The notes: a model not told the origin generated them from the sequence alone. A DNA stretch of 64,000 bases from Pontibacillus sp. HMF3514 (GCF_009858175.1 NZ_CP047393.1:2542001-2606000), one strand, 5' to 3'. Shown: positions 42,291 through 51,979, counted from the stretch's first letter. A program made the numbers and translations.

Positions 42291-43169
42291 TTACATCTCC
42301 ATACTTTTAAAACATATGGGTTTTACCTTCTTCAAATGATCATTAAAGGTTGACCAAGGTAAAGGATTAATTCCCTTTCCCACCTCTACTGTGTATCCCT
42401 CTCGCTTATAGTCTTGAATAAACCAATCTTTATACCCAGCGTAGCTGTCAATTGTATGGACAGGCTCATAACCACTTACAGCCTGAAAAGCCCCAACTAT
42501 TGATTTTGCTTGAGATGGCTCTTTATTTTGATAGCCCCAATAAATGACTTCTCCCTGAGAGTGGAAAGCTAAGACTCTGTGAAAACTACTTTTCTGAGTA
42601 AGATCATAAATAGCCTTAGATTCTGGTTCAGATAATGGCTTCTCCCCAGGGTAATCCCTAAAGTTTGGATCTTGAGGCTTACGTTGTTTCTCAACCTCCC
42701 AATGGGCAGGGAATTGATTGTTCAGATCAACACCTCGAATATTCGCTTTCCAAGAGGTGAAATTGACGTGATTATGATTGGCTTTATTAACTAAGTCCTT
42801 ATACGCTTTTGCTATTTCAGAACCATGCATAAATAAATTTACGCCGTCAGGGTTGACCATTGGCACTACTGATAAACGAGTTGATGAGAAGAGTTCTTTT
42901 TCTAACTGTCTACCATGAATGATTCCCTCTGCATACTCTTCGACAACCTTTAAAAGTAGAGGAGTCGTAATCCATTCATTAGCATGAAAAGCTCCATTCC
43001 AATGTACTCGCTTATCCCCTTCTCCTATTTTAAGTTCCAGTAATGGCTCACCTAAAACAGAATAGCCAATTGTATGAACCTTGATAAAATCATAATGTTC
43101 ACTAAGTTTATAAATATCATGCTTTAATTGTTCTGAATCATAAAGCTTCGTTAGTGTTATAGCACCCAT
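42291..43169 (-). CDS. M14 zinc carboxypeptidase, gamma-D-glutamyl-diaminopimelate type (YqgT-like)
   Basis: 292 residues, only the catalytic domain. Zinc ligands are H62 and E65 in AFHANEW and a later His in LAFHSQGE; the catalytic Glu is in YTVEVGKG. VDLNNQFPAHWE is typical of endopeptidase I (YqgT/ENP1) that cleaves peptidoglycan stem peptides. No LysM domain or signal peptide is present, so it probably acts on recycled muropeptides in the cytosol. That is shorter than B. subtilis YqgT. Confidence 0.82.
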   Translation of the reverse strand: MGAITLTKLYDSEQLKHDIYKLSEHYDFIKVHTIGYSVLGEPLLELKIGEGDKRVHWNGAFHANEWITTPLLLKVVEEYAEGIIHGRQLEKELFSSTRLSVVPMVNPDGVNLFMHGSEIAKAYKDLVNKANHNHVNFTSWKANIRGVDLNNQFPAHWEVEKQRKPQDPNFRDYPGEKPLSEPESKAIYDLTQKSSFHRVLAFHSQGEVIYWGYQNKEPSQAKSIVGAFQAVSGYEPVHTIDSYAGYKDWFIQDYKREGYTVEVGKGINPLPWSTFNDHLKKVKPICFKSMEM

Positions 43170-43246
43170 TTTTTATTATCCCCCTTTACTACATGATATG
43201 TAAGGAAGTGAACGAAAAAAATAAAACCCTTCATTTTCTAGAACAT

Positions 43247-43284
43247 AAAAAAAGCAAGAGCCTCTGAGAGGTTCTTGCTTTTTT
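43247..43284. terminator. Terminator of the LTA synthase-like gene
   Basis: Stem AAAAAGCAAGAGCCTCT / AGAGGTTCTTGCTTTTT with a very short loop; 17 bp before the stop codon of the minus-strand gene. Confidence 0.85.
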
Positions 43285-43300
43285 GTAGCTTTTCATTTCT

Positions 43301-45178
43301 CTATTTTTCAGCGTTACTTAAATCCATTTGTTTATTCTTGAAATCATAGAAACGGAATAGATCTCCGTAAATAATGCTATCAGAGTAATCTAATTCTTTT
43401 TGAGCTTTCTTCTTGAGTGGTTCACATTTTTGTGATTCCACTTCTTCACCCGTTTCACGATCATAACATACGTTTTTAGCGTACAGATAATTTTCAGAGA
43501 TAAAGCTTCCATCACGCAGAACTACAAATGGATCTTTATCGTTTGTAAACATGTCTGTACCGAATTGAATATCCTTCTCATTATCAATACCTAACATATT
43601 CAAGATCGTAGGTTTTACATCGATTTGACCCGTTGGCTTAGAAATTACACGATCATCTTCATGTCCTGGAATGTGGACAATAAATGGTACACGCTGTAAT
43701 TGAGTGTGCTCAAATGGGCGAATTTCTTTACCAATAAACTTAGATGTTGCAGCATCATGATATTGACTGATTCCATAGTGGTCACCATAAATCACAATAA
43801 TCGAGTCTTTATATTGACCGGAATCCTTCAGTTGTTGGAAGAACTGCTTAATCGATTCATCCATATAACGAACCGTCGTCACGTATTGGTTTAATGTTTT
43901 AGAATTTGTATCTAATTTATCAATGTTTTGATCTTCCTCAGGCAATTCAAACGGGAAGTGGTTCGTTAGCGTAATAAACTTCGCATAGTATGGTTCCTTC
44001 AGGTTATTTAAATATTTCATGGATTGTTTGAAGAATGCTTTATCATTTAAGCCCCAACCTATGCTGTTTTCTTTGTTCACATCATAGTACTGCTCATCAA
44101 AGAAATTATCATACCCTAATGAGTCATACATTACGTTTCGGTTCCAGAAACTGCCATTATTCGCGTGGAATACGGCTGACGTATATCCATACTTACCAAC
44201 AATCTCAGGTACGGCGTTATACTCATTTTGAGAATGTGTAAAGAACACAGCACCTCTTGATAATGGATACATTGAATTCTCAATAATGAATTCTGAGTCA
44301 GATGTTTTTCCTTGCTCTGTTTGATGATAGAAGTTTTCAAAGTAATAACTATCATCAATTAAGTCGTTTAAGAACGGTGTAATTTCTTTTCCGTTTACTT
44401 TCTTATCAATCACAAAACTTTGTATAGACTCAGCAGAGATATAAATTACGTTCTTGCCTTTAGCTATACCTTCTAATTTTGAAGATTGGTCGCTCTTAAT
44501 TTCTTTATTAGTATATTGCTCAATATCACTCATTTCACTTCCATCTGCAAAAACACGTTGCGCTTTAGTTTTTGAGTGAAGCGCAGCATCATAAATGTGA
44601 TAGTTAAAGATTCCAATGTTTTTAACTAAATATTCACGGTCAAATGTACGCATGAATAACATTGGGCGTTCCATTTCTGCTAATACAACGTTACCTACTA
44701 ATAGAGCTAAAGCTAAAGCAGTTGCGCTTAGTTTAGCTTTACGTGCTGTAACCTGCATGGATGGCTTAACTTTACGGCTCAAATAATAGACCAAGATGAC
44801 ATCAGCAAAAATCAGTAGGTCTGGTGCGTAAATTAAACTTAATATACTGGAACCTAGATCGCTTGCGTTGCTCGATTGAAATAATACTGGTATCGTCAAG
44901 AAATCCGTAAAGCCTCGGAAGTAAATAACGTTAAAGTACAAGATTAACGTTCCAATTAATGAAATTCGTCTTGTGAATTTGATTTGTCGCTCCGGTTTAA
45001 ACCAAGCAGCAAATGTAAAGAATAAAAATGCTGTGGCAAAAGGGTTTATTAATAATATTAATTCTTGTAATTGATTTTCAATTGATAGATTAAATATTAA
45101 ACGATATACAAAATAGGTTTTTACCCCAAAGAGAAGAGCGGCAATTGCATAAAATGGTAGATTTCGTCTTTGTTGCAT
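43301..45178 (-). CDS. yqgS: LTA synthase family phosphoglycerol transferase (YqgS-like)
   Basis: 625 residues. Five N-terminal membrane helices (to about 168) and an extracellular sulfatase-like domain. The catalytic threonine is T292 in GKTSDSE; metal ligands include E250 in YISAES and DH in YGDHYG. LtaS-type enzymes polymerise glycerol phosphate onto glycolipid. Position next to glcK identifies it as the YqgS paralogue. Start at ATG 45178, ten bases after GGAGG. Confidence 0.9.
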   Translation of the reverse strand: MQQRRNLPFYAIAALLFGVKTYFVYRLIFNLSIENQLQELILLINPFATAFLFFTFAAWFKPERQIKFTRRISLIGTLILYFNVIYFRGFTDFLTIPVLFQSSNASDLGSSILSLIYAPDLLIFADVILVYYLSRKVKPSMQVTARKAKLSATALALALLVGNVVLAEMERPMLFMRTFDREYLVKNIGIFNYHIYDAALHSKTKAQRVFADGSEMSDIEQYTNKEIKSDQSSKLEGIAKGKNVIYISAESIQSFVIDKKVNGKEITPFLNDLIDDSYYFENFYHQTEQGKTSDSEFIIENSMYPLSRGAVFFTHSQNEYNAVPEIVGKYGYTSAVFHANNGSFWNRNVMYDSLGYDNFFDEQYYDVNKENSIGWGLNDKAFFKQSMKYLNNLKEPYYAKFITLTNHFPFELPEEDQNIDKLDTNSKTLNQYVTTVRYMDESIKQFFQQLKDSGQYKDSIIVIYGDHYGISQYHDAATSKFIGKEIRPFEHTQLQRVPFIVHIPGHEDDRVISKPTGQIDVKPTILNMLGIDNEKDIQFGTDMFTNDKDPFVVLRDGSFISENYLYAKNVCYDRETGEEVESQKCEPLKKKAQKELDYSDSIIYGDLFRFYDFKNKQMDLSNAEK

Positions 45179-45496
45179 ATTTTCTTTTCCTCCTCTTGTT
45201 ATGAACTTGAACAAGATGTTTTAAGCTACGTCTTATACTAGTAATACTTATTTCCACTTTTCATAGTGTTCTAAACAACCAACACACTATTTGACGGTTA
45301 TTCTAACATAAAAGTTTCACATATTTATTACTAATTTTTTACACCCACTTAACACCCTATTCATTTTATTAAACGATTATGTAAAAATAAACCCTACAAA
45401 AGTAGGAACCAATGAGGATCACTCGATTTTTTAAGGTTCACGACTGTTCCATTAATAACCGTATCAACCTACCATTCCCAAGAAGGCCAAATAAAT
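45179..45496. other. Intergenic region upstream of yqgS, no gene seen
   Basis: About 320 bp, A/T-rich, without an open frame that has a ribosome binding site. It contains a pair ATAGTGTT (45263-45270) and ACACTAT (45284-45290), the same half-sites as the palindrome at 39503-39526. No clear sigma-A promoter could be fixed. Confidence 0.5.
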
Positions 45497-45531
45497 AAAC
45501 CTCTATTTTAAAATTAAAATAGAGGTTTTAG
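45497..45531 (-). terminator. Terminator of yqgQ-glcK
   Basis: Stem AAACCTCTATTTT / AAAATAGAGGTTT, perfect, with A/T-rich flanks. Confidence 0.85.
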
Positions 45532-45540
45532 TTCTTGTTG

Positions 45541-46509
45541 TTACTTACCACTCTTTTGTTTTGCTAAATAAGCTGCTCCTAGTACTCCTGCGTCATTTCC
45601 TAGAGAAGCGATCACAAATTCAGCTGCCTGACTAGTTCTCTTTAACGCATTATGATCAAACACCTTACGAAGTGGGTTTAGAAGCTGATCTCCTGCTTGA
45701 GAAACACCGCCACCAATGACAATTCGTGTAGGGTTAATTACAATCGCTAAATTCGCGATAGCTATACCCAGGTAATGAATGACTTCATCGAGAATGCTCT
45801 GTGCAGTCTGATCTCCTTTAGCAGCTTCTTGGAAGACATCTCGAGCGGATATGGCTTCATTTTGCCTTAGTATTTCTTGAAGCGTTGTCTTTTCTCCCGC
45901 TTCAATTGCATCATAAGCAGAACGGACAATTGCCGTAGCTGATGCCACAGTTTCTAAGCAACCTTTTTTACCACAATTACATGGTCTACCATTTTCTGTT
46001 TTAGCGGTCATATGACCTATTTCAGCTACAGTTCCATTTGCCCCGTGTAACAGCTGACCATTACCGATAATGCCACCACCAACACCTGTTCCAAGTGTAA
46101 CAGCAATTAAATGATCCGCCTGACCTCCTGCACCTTTCCAATTTTCACCTAGTGCAGCTAAGTTCGCATCATTTTCTAGCCATGCATCATAACCGGTCTC
46201 TTTTTTTAAGGCAGTTGTTAAATGATAATTTTCCCATCCAATATTGACAGCGGTATAGATAAAGCCTTCTTCTACATCTACAAACCCAGGAGCTCCAACA
46301 CCTATACCTATAAATTGCTCATGTGACAGGTTTAAATCCTCTTGCTTAGATTTAATAGAAGCTGCAATATCCTGAACGATACTTGATCCATTTCCCTCTT
46401 TATTCGTTGGGATTTCCCACTTAGAAAAAATGTCTCCATTATATGTAATAAATGCCAACTTAACGGTTGTTCCTCCGATATCGACTCCTATAAAATTACG
46501 GTTCTCCAT
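45541..46509 (-). CDS. glcK: Glucokinase, ROK family
   Basis: 322 residues. It phosphorylates glucose with ATP. The N-terminal GVDIGGTTVKLAF phosphate loop, the catalytic Asp in ENDANLAALGE, the EIGH motif and the zinc-binding CNCGKKGCLET are present. It lies 7 bp after yqgQ, as in B. subtilis. Confidence 0.95.
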   Translation of the reverse strand: MENRNFIGVDIGGTTVKLAFITYNGDIFSKWEIPTNKEGNGSSIVQDIAASIKSKQEDLNLSHEQFIGIGVGAPGFVDVEEGFIYTAVNIGWENYHLTTALKKETGYDAWLENDANLAALGENWKGAGGQADHLIAVTLGTGVGGGIIGNGQLLHGANGTVAEIGHMTAKTENGRPCNCGKKGCLETVASATAIVRSAYDAIEAGEKTTLQEILRQNEAISARDVFQEAAKGDQTAQSILDEVIHYLGIAIANLAIVINPTRIVIGGGVSQAGDQLLNPLRKVFDHNALKRTSQAAEFVIASLGNDAGVLGAAYLAKQKSGK

Positions 46510-46516
46510 AACTCCA

Positions 46517-46726
46517 TCATCCTTCGTCTTTTTGTTTCTTTTGTTTAGAGGCTTCCTGACGTAATATTAATATCCCCATTTGAAAATCTTCTTTCGTTAT
46601 ACATTGAGATTTGTACAGTTCCTTAAGTTCATCTTCCATTAGTTCTAAATCAGCAATTCGATCACCAAGATAGATAAATGTACCAAATGTTTTTAATAAT
46701 TGTTGAACATCATAAACAGTTTTCAT
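46517..46726 (-). CDS. yqgQ: YqgQ family protein (DUF910)
   Basis: 69 residues, soluble, helical. MKTVYDVQQLLKTFGTFIYL and ELMEDELKELY match YqgQ, a small structural-genomics protein proposed to bind nucleic acid. Start at ATG 46726 after GGTGAT. It is coupled to glcK. Confidence 0.85.
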   Translation of the reverse strand: MKTVYDVQQLLKTFGTFIYLGDRIADLELMEDELKELYKSQCITKEDFQMGILILRQEASKQKKQKDEG

Positions 46727-46805
46727 ATATATCACCACATAATATTATAGCAACGTCTCAGGGGAAATGAAATAACGGAATCCTTCTATACGTTCTCACA
46801 CAAAA

Positions 46806-46828
46806 ACCCTGATATTATTTATCAGGGT
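46806..46828 (-). terminator. Terminator overlapping the end of the SpoVAF-like gene
   Basis: Stem ACCCTGATA / TATCAGGGT. The gene's last four codons form the proximal arm and its stop codon lies in the loop; TTTTTG follows on the minus strand. Confidence 0.8.
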
Positions 46829-48269
46829 CTTGTGGATGTAAGAATGCTGGTCTTCGGTTCTTAAGCGGCATTGGGGTACGTAAAAATACATCACGGAATG
46901 CACGGTAGTTAAATGGAAGAAACGGCCATAAATATGCCGTGTTAAAGGTATTCAAACGAACTAAATAGAGAATCCATACCGTTGTTCCTATAGCTAAGCC
47001 TTTCACCCCAAATAACGCAGTTAATATGAGTAACCCTAACCTTGACATTCTATTGGCTAAGCTAAGCTCATAGCTCGGCGTACAATAGGTGCCTATAACG
47101 GCTGCTGCTAGATAGAGGATTACCTCATTGGAGAATAACCCAACTGCTACTGCGACTTGCCCGATTAGAATAGCGGCTACAAGCCCTAAAGCAGTAGCTA
47201 AAGCTGAAGGAGTATGAATAGCGGCCAGCCTCAGTGTATCTATCCCGACTTCGGCGATTAAAAATTGCGCGATGAGCGGTATCACCCCTACTTCCGTTGG
47301 GCCAATAAACTGGAGACCTTGAGGTAGCAAAGATGGATCGATTGAAAATAAGTAGTACAGTGGTAAAACAAAAATTGAAGCAAAAACTGCAAAAAATCTA
47401 ACGAACCTTAAATAAGCACCCACTGATGGCTTTTGTCGATACTCTTCAGCATGCTGTAAATGATGCCAAAAAGTAGATGGGGTAATCATTACACTTGGTG
47501 AACCATCAATCATTATCAAAATATGTCCTTCATAAAGATGGGCTGCCGCTGTGTCCGGGCGCTCTGTATAACGTATGGTTGGGTATGGACTCCAGTGCTC
47601 TCCACTCAAAAATTCATCAACTGTTTTTTCTGCCATTGGGAGAGCATCGGTGTCGATTAATTCCAGTTGTTCTCTCAGTCTTTTTACCCTGTCCATATCA
47701 GCAATGTCCTCCAAATAACTGATACAGATATCTGTTTTAGATCTTCTCCCTATTTGCATATATTCCATACGTAATGATCGATCGCGAATTCTTCTTCTTG
47801 TTAAGGCTGTATTAAATACAATCGTTTCGACAAAACCATCTCTTGAACCACGGACCACTCGTTCTACATCTGGTTCTTGGGGGCCCCGAACAGGATAGGT
47901 TCGGGCATCAATCATAATGATTTTATCATTAATACCTTCTACTACTAATGCTGTCGGTCCTGCTAATACCCAATCCACCGCTTCATTGAGATCATCTTTA
48001 GTTTCTAGCTCAACATAAGGGATATAGGTTCTTAAGAGTTTCTCTAATGGCTCTGGTTCAAGTTGATCGGGATCTAACCTAGATAGGCCTTTCATTAAGT
48101 AATGAAGAATGTCATCTTTTACAAATCCGTCTATTGCAAAAAGAGACATTTTACGCCCAGCATATTCAAGGTCTAGGTATATGATATCAAAGCTTTTATC
48201 TACACCCAGTCGTTCTTTCATGTACTCGACGTTTTGATCGTAATTATGAAACATTGGTTGCTTTTCCAC
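46815..48269 (-). CDS. GerA-family spore membrane protein, SpoVAF-like
   Basis: 484 residues. A large N-terminal soluble domain (about 1-290) is followed by five or so membrane helices. The block RRRIRDRSLRMEYMQIGRRSKTDI and the PSVMITPSTFW segment are GerA A-subunit hallmarks; length and the short C-terminus favour SpoVAF over a receptor A subunit. SpoVAF acts in spore germination, in B. subtilis from the spoVA operon. Here the gene stands alone. Start at GTG 48267-48269 after AGGTGAG; the terminator overlaps its end. Confidence 0.75.
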   Translation of the reverse strand: MEKQPMFHNYDQNVEYMKERLGVDKSFDIIYLDLEYAGRKMSLFAIDGFVKDDILHYLMKGLSRLDPDQLEPEPLEKLLRTYIPYVELETKDDLNEAVDWVLAGPTALVVEGINDKIIMIDARTYPVRGPQEPDVERVVRGSRDGFVETIVFNTALTRRRIRDRSLRMEYMQIGRRSKTDICISYLEDIADMDRVKRLREQLELIDTDALPMAEKTVDEFLSGEHWSPYPTIRYTERPDTAAAHLYEGHILIMIDGSPSVMITPSTFWHHLQHAEEYRQKPSVGAYLRFVRFFAVFASIFVLPLYYLFSIDPSLLPQGLQFIGPTEVGVIPLIAQFLIAEVGIDTLRLAAIHTPSALATALGLVAAILIGQVAVAVGLFSNEVILYLAAAVIGTYCTPSYELSLANRMSRLGLLILTALFGVKGLAIGTTVWILYLVRLNTFNTAYLWPFLPFNYRAFRDVFLRTPMPLKNRRPAFLHPQDPDK

Positions 48270-48281
48270 GGTCTCACCTAA

Positions 48282-48324
48282 CTTTCAAAGGTCTAATTTC
48301 ATTGTTTGCACAAACCTTTGAAAG
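48282..48324 (-). promoter_or_regulatory. Inverted repeat in the leader of the SpoVAF-like gene
   Basis: Arms CTTTCAAAGGT (48282-48292) and ACCTTTGAAAG (48314-48324), perfect over 11 bp, with an inner TTTGCACAAA palindrome. It ends just upstream of the ribosome binding site. It may be an operator or an RNA hairpin. Confidence 0.45.
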
Positions 48325-48352
48325 AATACATTTTTAAGCGTTTGAAATGTAA

Positions 48353-48380
48353 AATGCCCCACCTTCATTAGGTAGGGCAT
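48353..48380 (-). terminator. Terminator of the M42 aminopeptidase gene
   Basis: Stem ATGCCC-ACCT / AGGT-GGGCAT with loop TCATT, just after the stop codon of the minus-strand gene. Confidence 0.75.
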
Positions 48381-48389
48381 ATAAATCAA

Positions 48390-49430
48390 TTATACTAATT
48401 TCGACTGAACATAAGCATGTAATAAATTGTACGTATGTTCTATTGAACGTTGATGTGTACGCTCGAACGCATGAGACGCATCAATACCCGGACCAATTAA
48501 AGCATGTTTCACATCAGCTCCAGAGCGAATCGCTGCAGAAGCATCAGATCCATAGTATGGATAAATATCAATTTCATAATCCACACTCTCTTTTTGAGCC
48601 AGTTTTACTAGATGCTGACGAAGTAAATAATGGTAAGGACCAGATGAATCTTTGGCACAGATCGATACAACATATTCTGTGGTGGTCTGGCCATCTCCAA
48701 TAGCTCCCATATCAACAGCTAAATATTCCACTGTTTCTTCCGGAATACTCGCATTCCCGCCGTAACCAATTTCTTCGTTATTGGAAATGTAAAAGTGGGT
48801 TGTATAAGGCAATCGAATATTTTCTTGTTTCAGCTGAACGATGAGTTGTAATAAAATCGCTACGCTTGCTTTATCATCTAGGAAGCGAGATTTTACAAAA
48901 CCAGAGTCTGTCGTTTGAAAGCGCGGGTCAAATGAAATAAAGTCTCCAACTTCAATGCCAAGACCTCTCACATCTTCAGGGTTGTGAACTTCTGCATCAA
49001 TACGAACCTCAATATTGTCATCATTACGTTTGGCTTCGCCACCATTTTTATACACGTGAACAGACGTCTGGTGCATTAGAATCGTTCCAGAATACGTTTC
49101 ACCACTTGCTGTATGTATATTACAGTATTCACCTTCTACACTATTCCATCTAAAGCCACCAATCATTGAAAGCTTTAATGTTCCATCAGATTTAATTTCT
49201 TTAACCATCGCACCAAGTGTGTCTACATGTGCTGTTAGTAAGCGATGCTGATTGGTGTCTTCTCCTTCTATAGTTGCAATTAGAGCACCTTTTTGCGTTA
49301 TTTTTGTCGTAACTCCAGAAGATTTAAGGAAGTTTTCACAAAAATGAATGCATTCATCCGTGTACCCTGAAGGGCTTGGAATAGAGACTAATTGTTCTAA
49401 TATTTCTGTAATGGGTTTCGCTTGTTTCAT
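48390..49430 (-). CDS. M42 family aminopeptidase (YsdC/FrvX type)
   Basis: 346 residues, di-metal aminopeptidase of the TET-forming family. Ligands are in LTAHVDTLGAM (His), SRFLDDKAS (Asp), SNNEEIGYGG (catalytic Glu pair), VDMGAIGD (Asp) and the C-terminal GIDASHAFERTH (His). It probably degrades peptides in the cytosol. Single gene, divergent from the hypothetical gene at 49516. Confidence 0.88.
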   Translation of the reverse strand: MKQAKPITEILEQLVSIPSPSGYTDECIHFCENFLKSSGVTTKITQKGALIATIEGEDTNQHRLLTAHVDTLGAMVKEIKSDGTLKLSMIGGFRWNSVEGEYCNIHTASGETYSGTILMHQTSVHVYKNGGEAKRNDDNIEVRIDAEVHNPEDVRGLGIEVGDFISFDPRFQTTDSGFVKSRFLDDKASVAILLQLIVQLKQENIRLPYTTHFYISNNEEIGYGGNASIPEETVEYLAVDMGAIGDGQTTTEYVVSICAKDSSGPYHYLLRQHLVKLAQKESVDYEIDIYPYYGSDASAAIRSGADVKHALIGPGIDASHAFERTHQRSIEHTYNLLHAYVQSKLV

Positions 49431-49515
49431 TTTCTCTCCCCTTTCATTTCATATCCTTCCATATTCTATCATACATTTGAATTACAGAGGATGTCCAAGA
49501 AAAGGGGACGAAGTG

Positions 49516-50388
49516 ATGAGAAGAGCCGTATTGATTATTATTCTTTGCCATATTATTGCTTTTATAGGTGTGTTAGTTTTAAAACCGAATAAGGAAGTTT
49601 CTGTGGTTAAGTTTTTTCCATTAGATGAGGTAAAACGGTTTGATGAGACTTTTACGGACCTTACGCTACTCTCTGAGAGTGATGAAGATGAGTATGATTT
49701 TATGTGGAAAACAGTATCAACCCTAGAGGAACCTGTATATTTACGCCAAGATGTTTCTTTACTATATATGGATGGACATTTAAAAGGAGTCTTAAGCAAG
49801 TGGAAAGAAAATGGTCAAAACCTTTTTCAGGAACAAAAGATTCATGGGGAAGACAGTAGTCATTATCAAGCTGTTACGTTTCATCACGGAGAAATTCATT
49901 ATCCTGATGACAAGATTAAAAGTATACAAGACATGTCTCGTGCAGAATTATATGTGATCGACTCACCTTTAACACCTTTAGAATCTTTTACTTCACCACA
50001 AAACCAATCGCAGGAAGACTGGAAAAGAAAGCTAGATCATGCTACAGAACAACAGCTTAATTATCAATGGAATCAACTAATCGAACATTATCAAATACCA
50101 AAAGAACAATATGAAATTATTCCTCTTACAGAACTACCCGACTATGAAACAAAACCCTTCCCAAAGCTAACGGCCGAACAAACCCAACAAGTAATTGGAC
50201 AGCTTTGGGAAGGATTATATAAAAATTATGTGCTTCAGTTTACTGATGATTCTAAAGAGGATATCAATAGTTATGTTCCCCTTGTTCTTGTAGACCGTGA
50301 TGGGAAACACTTACTCGTATTATTTGAAGATATGAATCAGAGAAAGCAACGTTTAATCCAATACTATCCTGACTTTTCCAGCGACTGA
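49516..50388 (+). CDS. Hypothetical protein with one N-terminal membrane helix
   Basis: 290 residues, family not recognised. Residues 1-20 form a signal anchor (MRRAVLIIILCHIIAFIGVL); the rest is a charged extracytoplasmic domain rich in Glu, Gln and Asp with no cysteine after the anchor. The start is ATG 49516, eight bases after AGGGG; the open frame upstream runs into the M42 gene and is not used. Its last 25 bp overlap the end of convergent gluP. No such gene lies here in B. subtilis as I remember it. Confidence 0.7.
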   Translation: MRRAVLIIILCHIIAFIGVLVLKPNKEVSVVKFFPLDEVKRFDETFTDLTLLSESDEDEYDFMWKTVSTLEEPVYLRQDVSLLYMDGHLKGVLSKWKENGQNLFQEQKIHGEDSSHYQAVTFHHGEIHYPDDKIKSIQDMSRAELYVIDSPLTPLESFTSPQNQSQEDWKRKLDHATEQQLNYQWNQLIEHYQIPKEQYEIIPLTELPDYETKPFPKLTAEQTQQVIGQLWEGLYKNYVLQFTDDSKEDINSYVPLVLVDRDGKHLLVLFEDMNQRKQRLIQYYPDFSSD

Positions 50389-51902
50389 AGAAGCTCTTGA
50401 AACCGCTCATCTTCCGGATTGTTTTGAACAGCTTTACGAGCATGTTCAAGCGCTTTCTCTGAGTTTTGTTTTTGCTGATAAAATATACTTAAATTGTAAT
50501 GAGCTAAACCGAATGAAGGTTTTATGGATATAGCTTCGTGTAAATCATCTATCCCCTTTTCAACCTCACCTTGGTTATAATAGCCAATTGCTCTGAAGAA
50601 ATAGAGATCTGCAGAACCTTCTATGTGGCGAAATGTCTGATCCACAAGTTGAATGACTTTATCATATTGCCCCTTTTTAGCATATTCTTGAGCGACCTGT
50701 GCTTGGAGACGGGGGTCATAGTGATTATCTTCATTCGTAATACCGTACCATGACATCCCGACACCCACAACTAACACGAATATGGCAGCCCCTGTTTGCA
50801 TAGGTAGGCTTTGCTTTTTAGGGAAATGAACGATACTAGAAGCTAAAAAACCACCCACTAAGCCCCCCAAGTGAGCTCCTATATCTACCTGAGGAATAGA
50901 GAAAGAAAAGGCAATGTTTAAGGCAATAACCCACAATAAGTTTGGTCCCATCGTTTGGAAAAATAACTTTTTGTGTACCACTCCAAAGAATAAAAGTGCA
51001 CCAAACAAACCATAAATTGCACCTGATGCTCCAGCTGCTACAGAAGGAGTTAAGGCAAAGCTTGTTATTCCTCCAATTATTCCAGAGATAAAGTATATAA
51101 AAGCAAAACGAACACTTCCATACATCCTCTCAACAGGACTTCCTAAGTAATAAAGAGCTAGCATATTTAATGCAATATGAAAGAAGCCTATATGAAGAAA
51201 CATGGAGGATAAGATTCTCCACCACTCACCGTCCATAATAGCAGGGTTATACTTCGCTCCGTATTGAATTAACGTAAGGGTGTTTGTACTCCCTCCCTGA
51301 TATTCCAATAAGGCAAACACAGCAAGATTTATGAAGATTAACAAATAAGTGAGTCTGGGTTTTCCAAATGAAAAGATTTGTTGCATCTTTTGTTGATTCC
51401 TTTTGTGACGTCGCTTCATTGATCTTTTTAACTCATAAATCGTTTGTTCCATTTCTAACTCAGAAGGAACAACAAAAGACGGTTCAGTGAGACCCAATTG
51501 TTTGTATATATCATTTATATGTTCAGTACGTTGCTCTGTTATGTAATGGTGGTAAATCGTAGTTTTTTTCCGATCATTAAGATGAAGAGGTTGTTTTCGA
51601 TCACTCCAATCGTCCACTGGAGGAAATTCTGATATGTAAACGTTATGTACCTCAACCTCTCTTCCTACTAATTGTCTTTTAAATCGTTTTAAATTTTCAA
51701 TTAATGTATCTTGATCTCGTTTTAATTGATTGGACCAATCAAAGGTTTGTTGGGTGATACGAACGACATAAGCTTTACTTTTCACGTTTTTTTCAAGCCA
51801 TATTTCATTTCGTTCTTCACTTAAATGAAGAATATCAAAATCCTGGTTTAACATTAGATCTGATGCCATTCTCCAAAAGTAATACGCTTCCTCGATGTAC
51901 AT
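50364..51902 (-). CDS. gluP: Rhomboid intramembrane protease GluP (YqgP)
   Basis: 512 residues. A cytosolic N-terminal domain (1-180), a rhomboid core of six to seven membrane helices and a C-terminal TPR domain (about 390-508). The catalytic pair is S293 in GASGAIYG and H344 in GAHLGG, with N246 for the oxyanion hole. B. subtilis YqgP clears the magnesium transporter MgtE with FtsH. It overlaps the convergent hypothetical gene by 25 bp. Confidence 0.93.
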   Translation of the reverse strand: MYIEEAYYFWRMASDLMLNQDFDILHLSEERNEIWLEKNVKSKAYVVRITQQTFDWSNQLKRDQDTLIENLKRFKRQLVGREVEVHNVYISEFPPVDDWSDRKQPLHLNDRKKTTIYHHYITEQRTEHINDIYKQLGLTEPSFVVPSELEMEQTIYELKRSMKRRHKRNQQKMQQIFSFGKPRLTYLLIFINLAVFALLEYQGGSTNTLTLIQYGAKYNPAIMDGEWWRILSSMFLHIGFFHIALNMLALYYLGSPVERMYGSVRFAFIYFISGIIGGITSFALTPSVAAGASGAIYGLFGALLFFGVVHKKLFFQTMGPNLLWVIALNIAFSFSIPQVDIGAHLGGLVGGFLASSIVHFPKKQSLPMQTGAAIFVLVVGVGMSWYGITNEDNHYDPRLQAQVAQEYAKKGQYDKVIQLVDQTFRHIEGSADLYFFRAIGYYNQGEVEKGIDDLHEAISIKPSFGLAHYNLSIFYQQKQNSEKALEHARKAVQNNPEDERFQELLQSLEKSG

Positions 51903-51979
51903 GACTCTCCCCCCCTTATTTCATGATATCATTTGAGATAATTTTTCGATTCAAAAATGCTTGTTTAGGACAAACAAAA

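Noticed and set aside
49348-49515. Upstream extension of the hypothetical gene at 49516.
   Set aside because: It overlaps the start of the M42 gene on the other strand and lacks a ribosome binding site; ATG 49516 has one and begins a clear membrane anchor.
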